DNA of 64,000 bases from Phellopilus nigrolimitatus (GCA_021029095.1 JAJOHG010000060.1:1-64000), one strand, 5' to 3'. Shown: positions 10,783 through 20,915, counted from the stretch's first letter. Numbers and translations are program-made. Notes: generated by a model not told the origin, from the sequence alone.

Positions 10783-11288
10783 TGTTAGAACTTACCTTGC
10801 TTACCTCACGATCCCCCTTACATCATTCCTTCCTTGCTTAGTCAGGCCCTTCACCTTTCCATTATCTTTCCCTTAGTTTATGGCCTGACCCCTTCCTCAT
10901 TGTACGCGCCCCTCCTAGGCGCTCCCCGCTCCACGCTCCACTGCCTCATTCCATGCTCCACTGTACATGCCCCTTACGGGCCTTTCCCTCACGCTCCCCT
11001 CATGTCATGCTGCGCATGACTCCATAGCTCCGCTGACATCATAGTCAGCCTCACAGTATATATAGGTACATCGCTGGGACCTTAAGCCCCAGCTTGACCT
11101 CCTTGTTCAGTAGCTAGCATAGTCTTGCTATTCATCGCCCTTGCTCTTCATAGTCTTGCGCCCTGCGCTTCACAGTCTTGCCACAGTCATTGTCGCCTTG
11201 TCACAGTCAAGCCTCACGTCACTCGTCACGCCACTGTCCACAGTCACGCTCCTCGCTCCATTAGGCAAGACCCTGTTACTCCGTAACA
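10783..11288 (+). repeat. 3' LTR of element 2
   Basis: 506 bp, same sequence as 3672-4177 as far as I can compare. It ends TAACA directly before CCACC. Confidence 0.95.
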
Positions 11289-11293
11289 CCACC
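11289..11293. repeat. Target-site duplication, right copy (CCACC) of element 2
   Basis: This matches 3667-3671. Removing the element with one copy restores the last exon of antisense gene A. Confidence 0.93.
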
Positions 11294-14199
11294 GGCGTCA
11301 CTGTCGTCAGTGCCGCTGGACATGGTCGCGGATTCTGTACAAGAATCTTCTCAAATATCAGCACACCTCTTCACGAGACATGGCGACCATTTACTGATGG
11401 GAGCAGCGATCCGTCGTCACCTTCCGACTCGGCCGACTCGGCCGCCTCTCTGCTTGGGCCCGGTAGCGGCGACTCCATCAGCCGCCCCTCCAACTCATCG
11501 GCCGACCATACCTCCCGCTCTCCCGTGTCGGATCTCCCTGACCCTCCCGTCGCGTTCTCCGTCCTCGTTGTCGCGGCCGCCTCCTTTCCCTCTCGTCAAC
11601 CTCAACTCTCGCGACAGATGCACGTACTCACAGGAGTGCGCCTCCCTCTCCCCGGCACGGCCGACGTCGAGCTCGTCGCAAAACCGACGGCCGCTTTCCC
11701 TTCCCGGCTCCCGCCAATCTCGTCCATCGCCATCAGTGCGGCGACCGCGTCCAGAACATCCCCGTCCGCGCCTGCGTTCCACGCACTGACTTCCAAGGCC
11801 GCCGACGCCTCCTGCAAGTCGCGCCGCTCCGCGTCCAGGGTCTCCCGGTCGACCGCCGCCAGCGCACCGTCATGATAACTCCAAACGGTGTTTACCCACT
11901 CCTACCAATACGGTTAGCGCGAATATCCACCGACCAACCCGACCGACATACCATTCGTTCCCGCACCTCCACAACCGACATGAGCAATGCTCCCGCATCG
12001 GTCAACGCCGCGCCTTCGGCAATACCCGCCCGTACCCCGGAAAAAGCGCCCCGCACCGCCGCCGCCGCCTGTTGCGCAGGAGTTGGGAGAAAGGAGGAAG
12101 ACATGGTTAAGACGATCCCACCCACGAATGTCCTCCTTAAATCCCGACTGTGCATCAACCCGCAACCATTCCCGCATCGACATCAAACTACGCTTTCCGA
12201 CTCCATCGACATCAAACTACGCTTTCCGACTCCGCGCTTCGATACATTCACCGGGCCCCGTACACCGGCCGTCCACATCGGCTTCTTCCGCAGCGCATCA
12301 TTTCTCTATTTCGGCCTCGCTATGCCGCCATGTCCATCCCGCCATCCCGTCCTTAGTACCGCCCCGCTCCCCGACAACGCCACACCCGCCGCTCCGCCTC
12401 GCTCAAGTTCGCACCCAGTCGCCTCACATCCGTTCAAATAAAACCTCGCATTCTATGTACTATTCCGACATTATATTATACACATGCGGACACGAAAGCA
12501 TTTTCAAAACCACAAAACACAAAAGCAAAAACACGATAACAAGACGAAATCCGACGCGACAACAGTCACTTCCCCGCTTTCTTCCCTTTCCCCTTTCCTT
12601 TACCCTTCTCCGTTCCGTACTCCGCGTCCGGTCGCGGCCCACCCAGCAGCGCATACAGATGCTCGTTCGCTTCCAACTTCCGACGGATCGCCCGGATCGC
12701 CTCTCGATGACCGCCCAGCTGCACGTACAGGCCGTCCATCGCGCGGGAATGGGCCGTGATCATTTTCTCGTCCGCCACGAGGTTCTCCAGCAACGCCGCC
12801 CACAGAACCCCGATGTCCCGCCGGTCCATTCGCGCCACGAACGTCCCCGCCGTGACCCTGTCGAAAACATCGCCTGCGTCGGCCGTGCCCTCACCGTCCG
12901 ACTCCCCTTCCGCGTCCGCATCGCTCTCCTCCACGACCGAAGCCGACTTGGCCGCGCGGCTGCGAGACCTCTTGACGACGTCTCCGTCCGCCGGGACACA
13001 CCCCTTCTTCTGGTGGGCGCACTTCTGGCAGACCTTGCTGCTCTCGGTGCGGTAGCACTTCGCGGCCGTCTTCTTGCAGTTTTCACACGGCGGGGTGTGC
13101 TCGGTCCACGTCGGCTCGTCCTTCGTCCCGCGCTCGGCCTTCACCCTTCCGGCGACCTGCTCATCACCCGTTAGCGCCTCCATCCACTATCTCGCACCCG
13201 GCCCTTACCTTAGCAACCCTCCCTTCCATACCTCCCACTCCCCGAGCCGCCACAATCACCCCACTCGCCGTTCCCGATCCGTCCGCCGCCGCCGCTCCGC
13301 CCACCGCATCCGCTCCACCCAACCCGTCCGCACCGTCCTCCCATCCGCCGCCCGCCTCCGACTCCGCCCCGTCCCCGAAACCACTCCACTCCCTCACCAT
13401 CTCCGTGTCCCCATCCGCATCCCTCGCTCCGTCCCGCTCCTCCCCGCCGTCCTCTCGGGCCGTATCCTTCGCCACGACGCCGGACACCGTGCCGACTGCA
13501 GCTTCCGCACCAGCATCCGACACTGCGCCGCCCCCGCCAGTCTCCTCTCCCGCGCCCTTCGGAGATTCCGCCCACTCGGCCGCCTCGTCTCTACCGCGGT
13601 CGGCGAGCCCACCCGCGCCTGCTTGTCCGCTCGGCCCTTCTCACACGGCGCCTCTTGCGACGCCGCACGCTTGCGGGCGACCGGCGCTTGCGTGACCACC
13701 GACGGCGGACCCTCCAGCTGTCTCAGTTAAACACCAATACCCACTCAAAAACCGTGAGCAGCCACTCACCGTCGGCTCCTCCTCCTCCGCCTTCACCACG
13801 CGTTCCGCCTCCGCCGCCGCGAGTGCCGCGTACTTGCGAAGGTCGCCCAAATCCGCCCCAGTGGCGCGCGCGCGTCCACGAGCCCAGTGTATTGCCGACG
13901 TAGGGCGCGCTTCATCCCCGCAACCCACTCGTAGTCGTCCGGCGTGAAACGATCTCGGCAGTCGTTTAACGCCGCATCCAGCGTCTTCTACCCGTCGGTA
14001 ACTCAACATTAGCGTCCCACCCTCAACCTCAGCAAACGACAAAACTTACCCAGCGGAAATCTGCCTGCCATACGCCCTCCAGGAGCATGGCCTTGTCGTC
14101 CTCCATGCTCCACTCCCGCACGCTCTCCTCGAACGCGTCGATCGCCATCCGAACCAGCCCCCCCCCAGTGGTCGCCAGAAACGCGTTCGGCGGCACGGT

Positions 14200-14204
14200 C
14201 CCGG
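14200..14204. repeat. Target-site duplication, left copy (CCCGG) of element 3
   Basis: CCCGG abuts the 5' LTR and recurs at 20841-20845. Confidence 0.92.
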
Positions 14205-14579
14205 TGTCATGAACGATCATTTTCATTTTCTTATTTCCTTACAAATCACGGCCACTTTAGATAATACGGACAATAGCGGACATTAGATAAGCTTATGTCA
14301 TAGGGCTAGACCATGACATCATAGTGACATCACTGACGACGACATCGCCTATGACATCATTAACCCCGCCCACTCCACTAGAGTAGCCATATTAGGCAGT
14401 GTACTGCTTGGTCTGTGCGCACTAAGTTTGGGTATATAAGTAGACTAGATATCTGTACTTAGACCCCAGTTTCGACCTAGTCAATACTCCTGGCTAGTGT
14501 GCGTTGCAATACATCTCCTTTACCTCTCTGATTGTTGTGTGACGTGGCGTGAACAGTTGGTTCTAGTCAGTCGCTGACA
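14205..14579 (+). repeat. 5' LTR of element 3
   Basis: 375 bp. It carries short TGACATCA-like repeats (about 14310-14360) and the promoter at 14433-14478. Confidence 0.94.
14433..14478 (+). promoter_or_regulatory. LTR promoter: TATA box and predicted transcript start of element 3
   Basis: TATATAA lies at 14433-14439. AGTTTCGACCT at 14468-14478, 35 bases downstream and preceded by CCCC, is the predicted RNA 5' end, matching the primer-binding site. Confidence 0.75.
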
Positions 14580-14581
14580 TC

Positions 14582-14592
14582 AGGTCGAAACT
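14582..14592 (+). other. Self-primer binding site of element 3
   Basis: AGGTCGAAACT starts two bases after the LTR and is the exact 11-base reverse complement of 14468-14478. Length and gap match the Tf1-type design. The leader from here to 15253 (about 660 bases) holds no convincing ORF. Confidence 0.8.
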
Positions 14593-15253
14593 TCCGTACC
14601 ACCTCACACATCTTCCTCTTACATCTTAAATCGTCTCATCCCTCTACTCTTTTTCAACATTCCATCCACTCGCCGTACACGCCGCGTTCGACGACCTGGA
14701 CTCCGACCGCGAGGTATCTCCTTGCGACCCGTTCTATCACTCAGGGCTGCGCGTAGGTCTCTTTGATCTTCAGTAGCTACATCCCATATTCCCACCAGCC
14801 GTCTGCCAGGGTCTTTGTTTCCTCTACGACCCAGGCGGCTGCCGCTTTGCCCTGCTGAATCTTTACTGCGTTTACTTTGGCGCGGCTAAGCTCTTCAGTA
14901 GCGCTAGAACTACGTACAGATACACGGCTGTAGGCTAGATCACCGGACCGTTGGGCACGTGCAGTTCTACTGTCGTGTTTTAAGGCAGCGAGAGAGCGTG
15001 TACTAGTCAGAAGACGCAATCACTGGCTGATACAACGAAGGGTGTCTAGTACGGCAGTCCCCCAGATCCCTAGAGTAATCAACTCAGTAGTATACAGTAG
15101 AGTATACAGTAGGCCGGCGTGCCTAGCAGAGACCACCTGGTAGTTAGTAAATAGACTTTCTACCGCGCACAAGAAAAGCCCACACTGGATCCCATTTGGG
15201 AAAGGAGGTCGACGACACCCCTGATTGACGAATCATCGTCAGAAACAGAAACG

Positions 15254-16387
15254 ATGTCGGGGAACCCAGCTACTGGATCGAGTTCTGGACTAGCGGGCAG
15301 TATGCACGCCCTAGGTACCGATCCAACCGGCAATCAGCCCCAACCACGACCACGTTCGCCGTCACCCGAAAGAGACCCCTTCATTGAAGGGCTTCTCAAC
15401 GCCAAAAAGAAAAAGACCCATGTAGCGAAACCTGACCCCTTTTCGGGAAAGGACTACAAGAAGTTCATACGGCAGGTCAAACTGTTCCTTTGGGCGAATA
15501 AGAAAGACTTCACCTCCGACGATGAAAAAATCGAGTTCACACTCTCATTCATGACGGAGGGACGTGCCAGTAAATGGGCGGAGAACTTTATCGATAAAGC
15601 CATCGCCGACGGAACAGATGACTATCCCGATTTTGGCGACTGGGACAGTTTCCTCAGACAGCTCAAGGATTCATTCCATGATGCCAACGAGGCACAGACG
15701 GCTCAGCGTAACCTATCGTCTCTACGTCAGGGCTCGACATCGGCTGAGGAATACTTCCAGAACTTCGACATCCTCCGCCGAATAGCTGGGTACAGCAAGG
15801 ACCACGACCAGTACCTCATCGAGCTCTTAGAACGACAGCTCAGCGAGTCGATTGTCACAAAGATTTATGGCTCGGAAACTCTGCCCACCACTTATGACGG
15901 GTGGAAGCGGAAGGCGATTCGCTTTGATAACCTTGAGCGTCGACTAAAAGAAGTACGCCGCCAACAGACGCCACAAAATCCCCCTGTCGCCAGAAAACCC
16001 GAACAGTCAACAACCCCTTGTACCACGCCTAATACCGCTCCCACCTACAAACGCGATAGTACAGGGACCGTCTTCACGGGCACAGGGCAGCCGATGAATC
16101 TTGATGAAGCAAGGCAAAAGGGGGTTTGCTACAAATGCGGATTGCCAGGCCATATTGGCAAGTTTTGTCCAAATCGTCAAAAGACGGAGGTGCGCGCTAC
16201 AACTTCTGACACGCCACCCAGTGGAGGCACGGGAACGAGCGTGTTCACTGGGGTAGAGGTGCGTGAATTGAAGAGTTCCGCGGACATAAAGCAATTTGTG
16301 TACGCGATGACGCCAGAACAGAAGAAGGCGTGGGCAGCGGAGTTTAATCTCCTTAAAGAGTCGGATTTTGCGGGACCCCAGAAGTGA
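15254..16387 (+). CDS. gag: Gag of element 3
   Basis: 377 aa from ATG at 15254. A capsid-type gag domain occupies roughly residues 55-240 (KPDPFSGKDYKKFIRQVKLF, later FHDANEAQTAQRNLSSLRQG), typical of chromoviruses. A basic linker follows, then a zinc knuckle CYKCGLPGHIGKFC (about residues 292-305) for RNA packaging. The C-terminus resembles that of element 2 Gag. It overlaps the -1 pol frame, open from 16357, by 31 bases. I find no classical X XXY YYZ heptamer in that overlap; the run TTTT in GAT TTT GCG (16364-16372) is the best weak candidate for slippage. Confidence 0.93.
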   Translation: MSGNPATGSSSGLAGSMHALGTDPTGNQPQPRPRSPSPERDPFIEGLLNAKKKKTHVAKPDPFSGKDYKKFIRQVKLFLWANKKDFTSDDEKIEFTLSFMTEGRASKWAENFIDKAIADGTDDYPDFGDWDSFLRQLKDSFHDANEAQTAQRNLSSLRQGSTSAEEYFQNFDILRRIAGYSKDHDQYLIELLERQLSESIVTKIYGSETLPTTYDGWKRKAIRFDNLERRLKEVRRQQTPQNPPVARKPEQSTTPCTTPNTAPTYKRDSTGTVFTGTGQPMNLDEARQKGVCYKCGLPGHIGKFCPNRQKTEVRATTSDTPPSGGTGTSVFTGVEVRELKSSADIKQFVYAMTPEQKKAWAAEFNLLKESDFAGPQK

Positions 16388-19300
16388 TTACGGCACTTCC
16401 TGGGGGAGGTTCGGTTTCGGTTTCGGACACGGTCACTGTAGATAGTTGTAAAAATAGTTTTCCTACTTCTCCAAAAAACGAAAAAAGCACACAAAAAATA
16501 AAAAACAACGAGAACGCAAAAACAGAAACTGTAGATAGCTCGCCGTCTGTTGATACAGCGGATGTTTTCCTTTCTTCTTCAAATAATAGTATTTATAAAA
16601 CCGAACCCAAAACCGTAAAAAACGAGTCTCCAAAGGCACGAGCCATCCCCTTTACTGCACCATGGGTGGTAAGGCGCCTAAAGGATGACAAACTCGAAAA
16701 TGCCCTAACAACGTTGCGAGTGTGGATGCATGAGAAGAGGCAAGAGGAAGCGAATGAAGAGACTGTACGTCAGATCATTGCGCTAGAAGACGAGGAGGCG
16801 GTGAAAGCGGTTAGAGGGCTGAGGGGCCCTAAAAGGTTTATCAGGGGATCCCGCGGACAGCAGTTGAATGTCGCGGTTTCCCTGCAGGCAACGGACACTG
16901 GTTCATGGTTTAATGTCGAAGCCCTACTTGACAGTGGCTGCACCGGCTCATGTATTGATCGATCCTTCGTACAAAAGAATGGAATTCGGACCCAAAACAC
17001 ACCAATTCCAATCCCAGTCTATAACGCCGATGGTACCCTAAACAAGGGAGGATCGATCACAGAGACGGTGGAGATGCGAATGATAATCCGAGATCATGCG
17101 GAACGCATCACCTTCGCAGTCACAGATTTGGGGAAGACAGAATTGTTCATAGGGCACGAGTGGCTAAAACTCCACAACCCGAGCATCGATTGGCAGAAAT
17201 CAACGATCACATTTGATAGATGCCCAGATGCATGTGGATATGTAGCCGACCTCTTGGACATTGATGCCGACCCTGATGATGACCAGGAACCTGAACTAGT
17301 TATGGAGGAAGGAGAAAGGCTCTTCGCATTCGACTGGGACCAATACGTCTCCTCACATGCTCAAAAAATGAGGCGATGGTCAGATTCGACCGAGACACTT
17401 GTGGACTCAACCCCAGATTATGTGACCGAGTTCAAAGATGTCTTCGATCAATCTGATTTTGATCAGCTACCAGAACGACGCCCGTGGGATCACGCTATAG
17501 AACTCACCCCGGGCTTCGCTCCAGTTGATTGCAAGGTCTACCCCCTAAATCAGGGTGAACAGAAGGCCTTAGATGAATTCCTTGAGGAGAACCTCCGTAC
17601 AGGCCGGATACGTCCATCAAAGTCACCGATGGCGTCCCCATTCTTCTTCATTAAAAAGAAAGACGGAAAGCTTCGCCCTGTACAAGATTATCGCAAACTC
17701 AATGAGATGACGGTGAAGAATCGATATCCGTTACCCTTGATACAGGAGCTAGTCGATAAACTGAAACAGGCACGACACTTCACAAAGCTTGATGTCCGTT
17801 GGGGGTTTAATAACATCCGGATTAAGGAAGGTGATGAGTGGAAGGCAGCGTTTAGGACGAATCGTGGTCTCTTTGAGCCGACAGTAATGTTCTTCGGATT
17901 AACAAATTCACCGGCTACCTTTCAAGGGTTTATGAACGAAATCCTGAAAGATCTGATCGACGACGGACATGTCATAGTGTATCTTGACGATATCCTGATC
18001 TTCACAGATGATCTTGATCATCATTGGAAACTGGTCCGTCGCGTCTTAGAGATACTCCGAGCGAACAAACTGTACCTCAAACCCGAGAAGTGTAGTTTTG
18101 AAAAGACCACAATCGACTATCTAGGGCTCATTGTCGGTGAAGGGAAGCTGAGGATGGACCCAGCGAAAGTAGCTGCTGTGCGAGATTGGCCGAAGCCCAC
18201 AAAGAAAAAAGAACTTCAGTCGTTCTTGGGCTTCTGCAATTTCTACCGGCGCTTCATTCTAGGGTTCAGCGCCCACGCGAAACCACTCACATCATTGACG
18301 GGCAACACAGAATGGAAATGGGAAGCAGCACAGGATCTTGCCTTTGAACGTCTCAAAGAAAGTATCTGCCAAGAACCAGTACTCGCGCTCCCTGTTGATG
18401 ATGGACAATTCCGCGTGGAAGCAGACTCTTCAGATTTTGCTAATGGTGCCATACTGTCACAGTACGTTGACGGAAAATGGCGACCGATCGCTTACCGGTC
18501 ACAATCACTCAGTGAAGCCGAACGAAACTACGAGATCTATGACAAAGAGATGCTCGCGATTATGTCTTCACTTGATGATTGGCGACAATACCTTCTCGGG
18601 GCTAAAGAACCATTTGAAATCTGGTCAGATCACCAAAACCTCCAGTATTTCAGAAAGCCCCAGAAGCTTAACCGGCGACAAGCGCGATGGGTAACAGAAT
18701 TAGCGGAATATGACTTCGTGCTGCACCACAAGCCTGGCGCCTTGATGACAAAAGCTGACCTCCTCTCGAGACGAGCAGGACATAAGACGGGGGAGGATGA
18801 TAACAGCAACGTCACTTTATTAAAACCCGAATTATTTTTGAAAGAAATCTCGTTCGAGTCACTAGACGAGGACTTCATTCAGAGAATAAAACGGGTGCGC
18901 AATAATAAAGACAAGGCGGTAGTAAAAGCACTAGCGGCGGGAGCTAAACTTTGGGAAGAGTACGGCGATGGTCTAATCACGTGGCAGGAAAGAATCTACG
19001 TCCCTAAAGATTCTAAACTGCGTGAGGACATTATCAGGGCACATCATGACAGTGCGATAGCAGGACACCCAGGGCGGTACAAAACACATGAATTGATTAC
19101 CCGCAATTACTGGTGGCCTGGTGTTCAGCGCGATGTCAGATGCTATGTAGAAGGATGTGACACGTGCCAAAGGACGAAGCCACGACGAACGCGCCCCCAT
19201 GCTCCACTCCAACCTAATGAAATCCCAAAAGAACCATGGGAAATTGTTACAGTCGATCTGATTGGCGAGGTTCCTGAGTCGAACGGTCACAATGCCATCT

Positions 19301-20454
19301 GTGTATTTGTAGATCGGTTCAGCAAACAGATACACGCTGTCCCGACTTCTATCACATTAACAGCAGAAGGCATGGCCAAACTCTATCGCGATAATGTCTT
19401 TCGGCTACATGGCATCCCTCGGAAATTCATTCATGACCGCGGCACTCAGTTCGAAGCGCGCTTTATGAAAGAGTTATACCGGCTACTTGGGATTGAAGGG
19501 AATCCGTCGACGGCTTATCACCCCCAGACTGATGGACAAACAGAACGTATAAATCAGGAGATCGAACAATATCTCCGGATCTTTATCAACTACCATCAGA
19601 CAGACTGGGCGGAATGGCTCGCTATGGCAGAATTCGCGTACAATGACAAAGAACAAAGTTCTACAGGCTCATCGCCATTCTTTGTCAATTATGGGAGGCA
19701 CCCTTTCAAAGGGACTAACCCCAGACGCGAACCCCTGAACGAGTCGGCTGGACAATTTGTTGATCGGATGAAGCGGATTAGGGAGGAGACGGCATCGGCA
19801 CTACAGAAAGCGGCAGAAACCATGAAGCGGTTTTACGATCGAACTAAGGGTGAATCTATTGAATACGCCCCAGGAAGCAAAGTCCTACTGGAAGCATCGA
19901 ATATCAAAACAGATCGCCCTATGAAAAAGTTCGACGACAAACGCTATGGCCCTTTCGAGGTAGAAAAGAAGATTGGGAAATCGGCGTACAAACTTAAGCT
20001 TCCAAGGACATGGAAGAAAATACATCCAGTCTTCAACGAAGTATTATTGTCACCCTACAAAGACCCGAGATACCCATCACAGCAACAGCCGCCGCCACCA
20101 CCCCCTGTTCTCAGTGACGAAGGAGAAGAGTACGAGGTTGAAAAGATTGTAGATGCGAAGAAAGTCCGAGGGAAACTCAAATTCCTAGTTCATTGGAAAG
20201 GTTACCCGGTGTCTGAGCGTACGTGGCAAGCCACTGAAGACCTGGAAAACTCCCAAGAACTGATCGAAGAGTTCTACAAGGAAAACCCCGGTGCGCCAAG
20301 AGGTATTAGTGCACTTGACTTCGCTTCCATACGCTTTACCACAATCATCGACGACAACATCCCGTCTATATCCCACGTCACCTCCGGCAAAAACCACATC
20401 GCCTCACGTCTATCCCTTAGAAAAATCCATGTCGAACGAGGACGTTCGCCCTAA
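16357..20454 (+). CDS. pol: Pol of element 3 (protease, RT, RNase H, integrase, chromodomain)
   Basis: The frame opens at 16357 inside gag in the -1 frame; the first GTG is at 16384 and no start codon is needed if it is made as Gag-Pol. Numbering from 16384: protease DSGCTGS at about 183, [13 protein letters not shown] near 470 and YLDD with Asp pair at 538, RNase H with EADSS (Asp 681) and IYDKEMLAI, integrase zinc region about 885-925, catalytic Asp 958, Asp 1018 (IHDRGTQF) and Glu 1054 (GQTERINQ), a GPF-type module (RYGPFEV), and a chromodomain at about 1247-1300 (EEYEVEKIVDAKK, LVHWKGY). All catalytic residues are present with no stops, so the enzyme set should be functional. It is separated from the 3' LTR only by the purine tract. 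Confidence 0.95.
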   Translation, partial: RVGFCGTPEVITALPGGGSVSVSDTVTVDSCKNSFPTSPKNEKSTQKIKNNENAKTETVDSSPSVDTADVFLSSSNNSIYKTEPKTVKNESPKARAIPFTAPWVVRRLKDDKLENALTTLRVWMHEKRQEEANEETVRQIIALEDEEAVKAVRGLRGPKRFIRGSRGQQLNVAVSLQATDTGSWFNVEALLDSGCTGSCIDRSFVQKNGIRTQNTPIPIPVYNADGTLNKGGSITETVEMRMIIRDHAERITFAVTDLGKTELFIGHEWLKLHNPSIDWQKSTITFDRCPDACGYVADLLDIDADPDDDQEPELVMEEGERLFAFDWDQYVSSHAQKMRRWSDSTETLVDSTPDYVTEFKDVFDQSDFDQLPERRPWDHAIELTPGFAPVDCKVYPLNQGEQKALDEFLEENLRTGRIRPSKSPMASPFFFIKKKDGKLRPVQDYRKLNEMTVKNRYPLPLIQELVDKLKQARHFTKLDVRWGFNNIRIKEGDEWKAAFRTNRGLFEPTVMFFGLTNSPATFQGFMNEILKDLIDDGHVIVYLDDILIFTDDLDHHWKLVRRVLEILRANKLYLKPEKCSFEKTTIDYLGLIVGEGKLRMDPAKVAAVRDWPKPTKKKELQSFLGFCNFYRRFILGFSAHAKPLTSLTGNTEWKWEAAQDLAFERLKESICQEPVLALPVDDGQFRVEADSSDFANGAILSQYVDGKWRPIAYRSQSLSEAERNYEIYDKEMLAIMSSLDDWRQYLLGAKEPFEIWSDHQNLQYFRKPQKLNRRQARWVTELAEYDFVLHHKPGALMTKADLLSRRAGHKTGEDDNSNVTLLKPELFLKEISFESLDEDFIQRIKRVRNNKDKAVVKALAAGAKLWEEYGDGLITWQERIYVPKDSKLREDIIRAHHDSAIAGHPGRYKTHELITRNYWWPGVQRDVRCYVEGCDTCQRTKPRRTRPHAPLQPNEIPKEPWEIVTVDLIGEVPESNGHNAICVFVDRFSKQIHAVPTSITLTAEGMAKLYRDNVFRLHGIPRKFIHDRGTQFEARFMKELYRLLGIEGNPSTAYHPQTDGQTERINQEIEQYLRIFINYHQTDWAEWLAMAEFAYNDKEQSSTGSSPFFVNYGRHPFKGTNPRREPLNESAGQFVDRMKRIREETASALQKAAETMKRFYDRTKGESIEYAPGSKVLLEASNIKTDRPMKKFDDKRYGPFEVEKKIGKSAYKLKLPRTWKKIHPVFNEVLLSPYKDPRYPSQQQPPPPPPVLSDEGEEYEVEKIVDAKKVRGKLKFLVHWKGYPVSERTWQATEDLENSQELIEEFYKENPGAPRGISALDFASIRFTTIIDDNIPSISHVTSGKNHIASRLSLRKIHVERGRSP

Positions 20455-20465
20455 GGAGGGGGTAA
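20453..20465 (+). other. Polypurine tract of element 3
   Basis: AAGGAGGGGGTAA abuts the 3' LTR; it overlaps the pol stop. Confidence 0.85.
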
Positions 20466-20840
20466 TGTCATGAACGATCATTTTCATTTTCTTATTTCCT
20501 TACAAATCACGGCCACTTTAGATAATACGGACAATAGCGGACATTAGATAAGCTTATGTCATAGGGCTAGACCATGACATCATAGTGACATCACTGACGA
20601 CTGACATCGCCTATGACATCATTAACCCCGCCCGCTCCACTAGAGTAGCCATATTAGGCAGTGTACTGCTTGGTCTGTGCGCACTAAGTTTGGGTATATA
20701 AGTAGACTAGATATCTGTACTTAGACCCCAGTTTCGACCTAGTCAATACTCCTGGCTAGTGTGCGTTGCAATACATCTCCTTACCTCTCTGATTGTTGTG
20801 TGACGTGGCGTGAACAGTTGGTTCTAGTCAGTCGCTGACA
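20466..20840 (+). repeat. 3' LTR of element 3
   Basis: 375 bp, differing from 14205-14579 by one substitution and two one-base indels. It ends TGACA before CCCGG. Confidence 0.94.
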
Positions 20841-20845
20841 CCCGG
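20841..20845. repeat. Target-site duplication, right copy (CCCGG) of element 3
   Basis: This matches 14200-14204 and lies inside the first exon of antisense gene B. Confidence 0.92.
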
Positions 20846-20915
20846 TCACAGAAGTCCCAGCCGCAGAAGCCCCAGTTTCCGGAAGAGAAGCAGAGCGCGG
20901 GGGCAGCGAAGACAT

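Larger units (their letters stand above)
3672..11288 (+). mobile_element. Element 2: complete chromovirus-type Ty3/gypsy retrotransposon, 7617 bp
   Basis: It is bounded by 506-bp LTRs beginning TGTTA and ending TAACA and flanked by CCACC. The order is LTR, self-priming site, gag, -1 frameshift site, pol with chromodomain, a third ORF with zinc knuckles, polypurine tract, LTR. The LTRs look identical by eye, so insertion was recent. Even so I count one apparent indel in gag, three in pol and one in the third ORF, mostly in short homopolymers. Either this copy was made from a defective template by enzymes supplied from elsewhere, or some indels are assembly errors. Confidence 0.95.
3266..12104 (-). 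pseudogene. Antisense gene A: four-exon protein with C-terminal Zn2Cys6-like cluster, split by element 2
   Basis: The start ATG is at complement 12104. Exons: 11952-12104, 11632-11901, 11395-11583, then 11294-11334 joined to 3266-3671 across the inserted element. Introns are 11902-11951 (50 nt, gtatgt...ttggtag), 11584-11631 (48 nt) and 11335-11394 (60 nt, gtaaat...gtacag). Every junction keeps the frame, and removing the element with one CCACC copy restores one frame, so the pre-insertion product was about 352 aa. The last exon carries cysteines spaced CX2CX12CX8CX2CX6C, then a helical stretch, LYALLPG, and a GKGKGK basic tail. The middle is acidic and low-complexity. It is a paralogue of gene B by exon plan, cysteine cluster and tail. 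A DNA-binding role is only suggested by the cluster. Confidence 0.75.
14205..20840 (+). mobile_element. Element 3: intact chromovirus-type Ty3/gypsy retrotransposon, 6636 bp
   Basis: LTRs run TGTCA...TGACA with a CCCGG duplication. Gag and Pol are both uninterrupted. The two LTRs differ by one substitution (A/G in the CCCGCCC(A/G)CTCC stretch) and two single-base indels, so it is young but older than element 2. It has no third ORF. It is the only apparently autonomous element in the window. Confidence 0.95.
12566..20915 (-). pseudogene. Antisense gene B: four-exon Zn2Cys6-like protein, split by element 3 and twice frameshifted
   Basis: The start ATG is at complement 20915. Exons: 20841-20915 joined across element 3 to 14050-14199, then 13770-13987, 13209-13717, 12566-13156. 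Introns are 13988-14049, 13718-13769 and 13157-13208 (62, 52 and 52 nt) with good GT/AG and CTAAC-like branch sites. The first exon reads through the insertion in one frame. Exon 2 has one extra CG in a CGCG run (about 13872) and exon 3 is off by one base. The corrected length is about 513 aa. The last exon holds CX2CX6CX8CX2CX6C, the exact Zn2Cys6 spacing, but in the C-terminal half instead of the usual N-terminus, followed by helices, LYALLGG and a GKGKGKGK tail. It is a tandem paralogue of gene A. Confidence 0.72.

Noticed and set aside
11987..13174. 395-codon plus-strand frame between the two inner elements
   Set aside because: It lies opposite exons of genes A and B, whose splice sites, frames and shared cysteine cluster are far better supported.
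16357..16387. Classical slippery heptamer at the element 3 gag-pol overlap
   Set aside because: All codon pairs in the overlap were checked; none fits X XXY YYZ. Only a T4 run is present, so no site is called.
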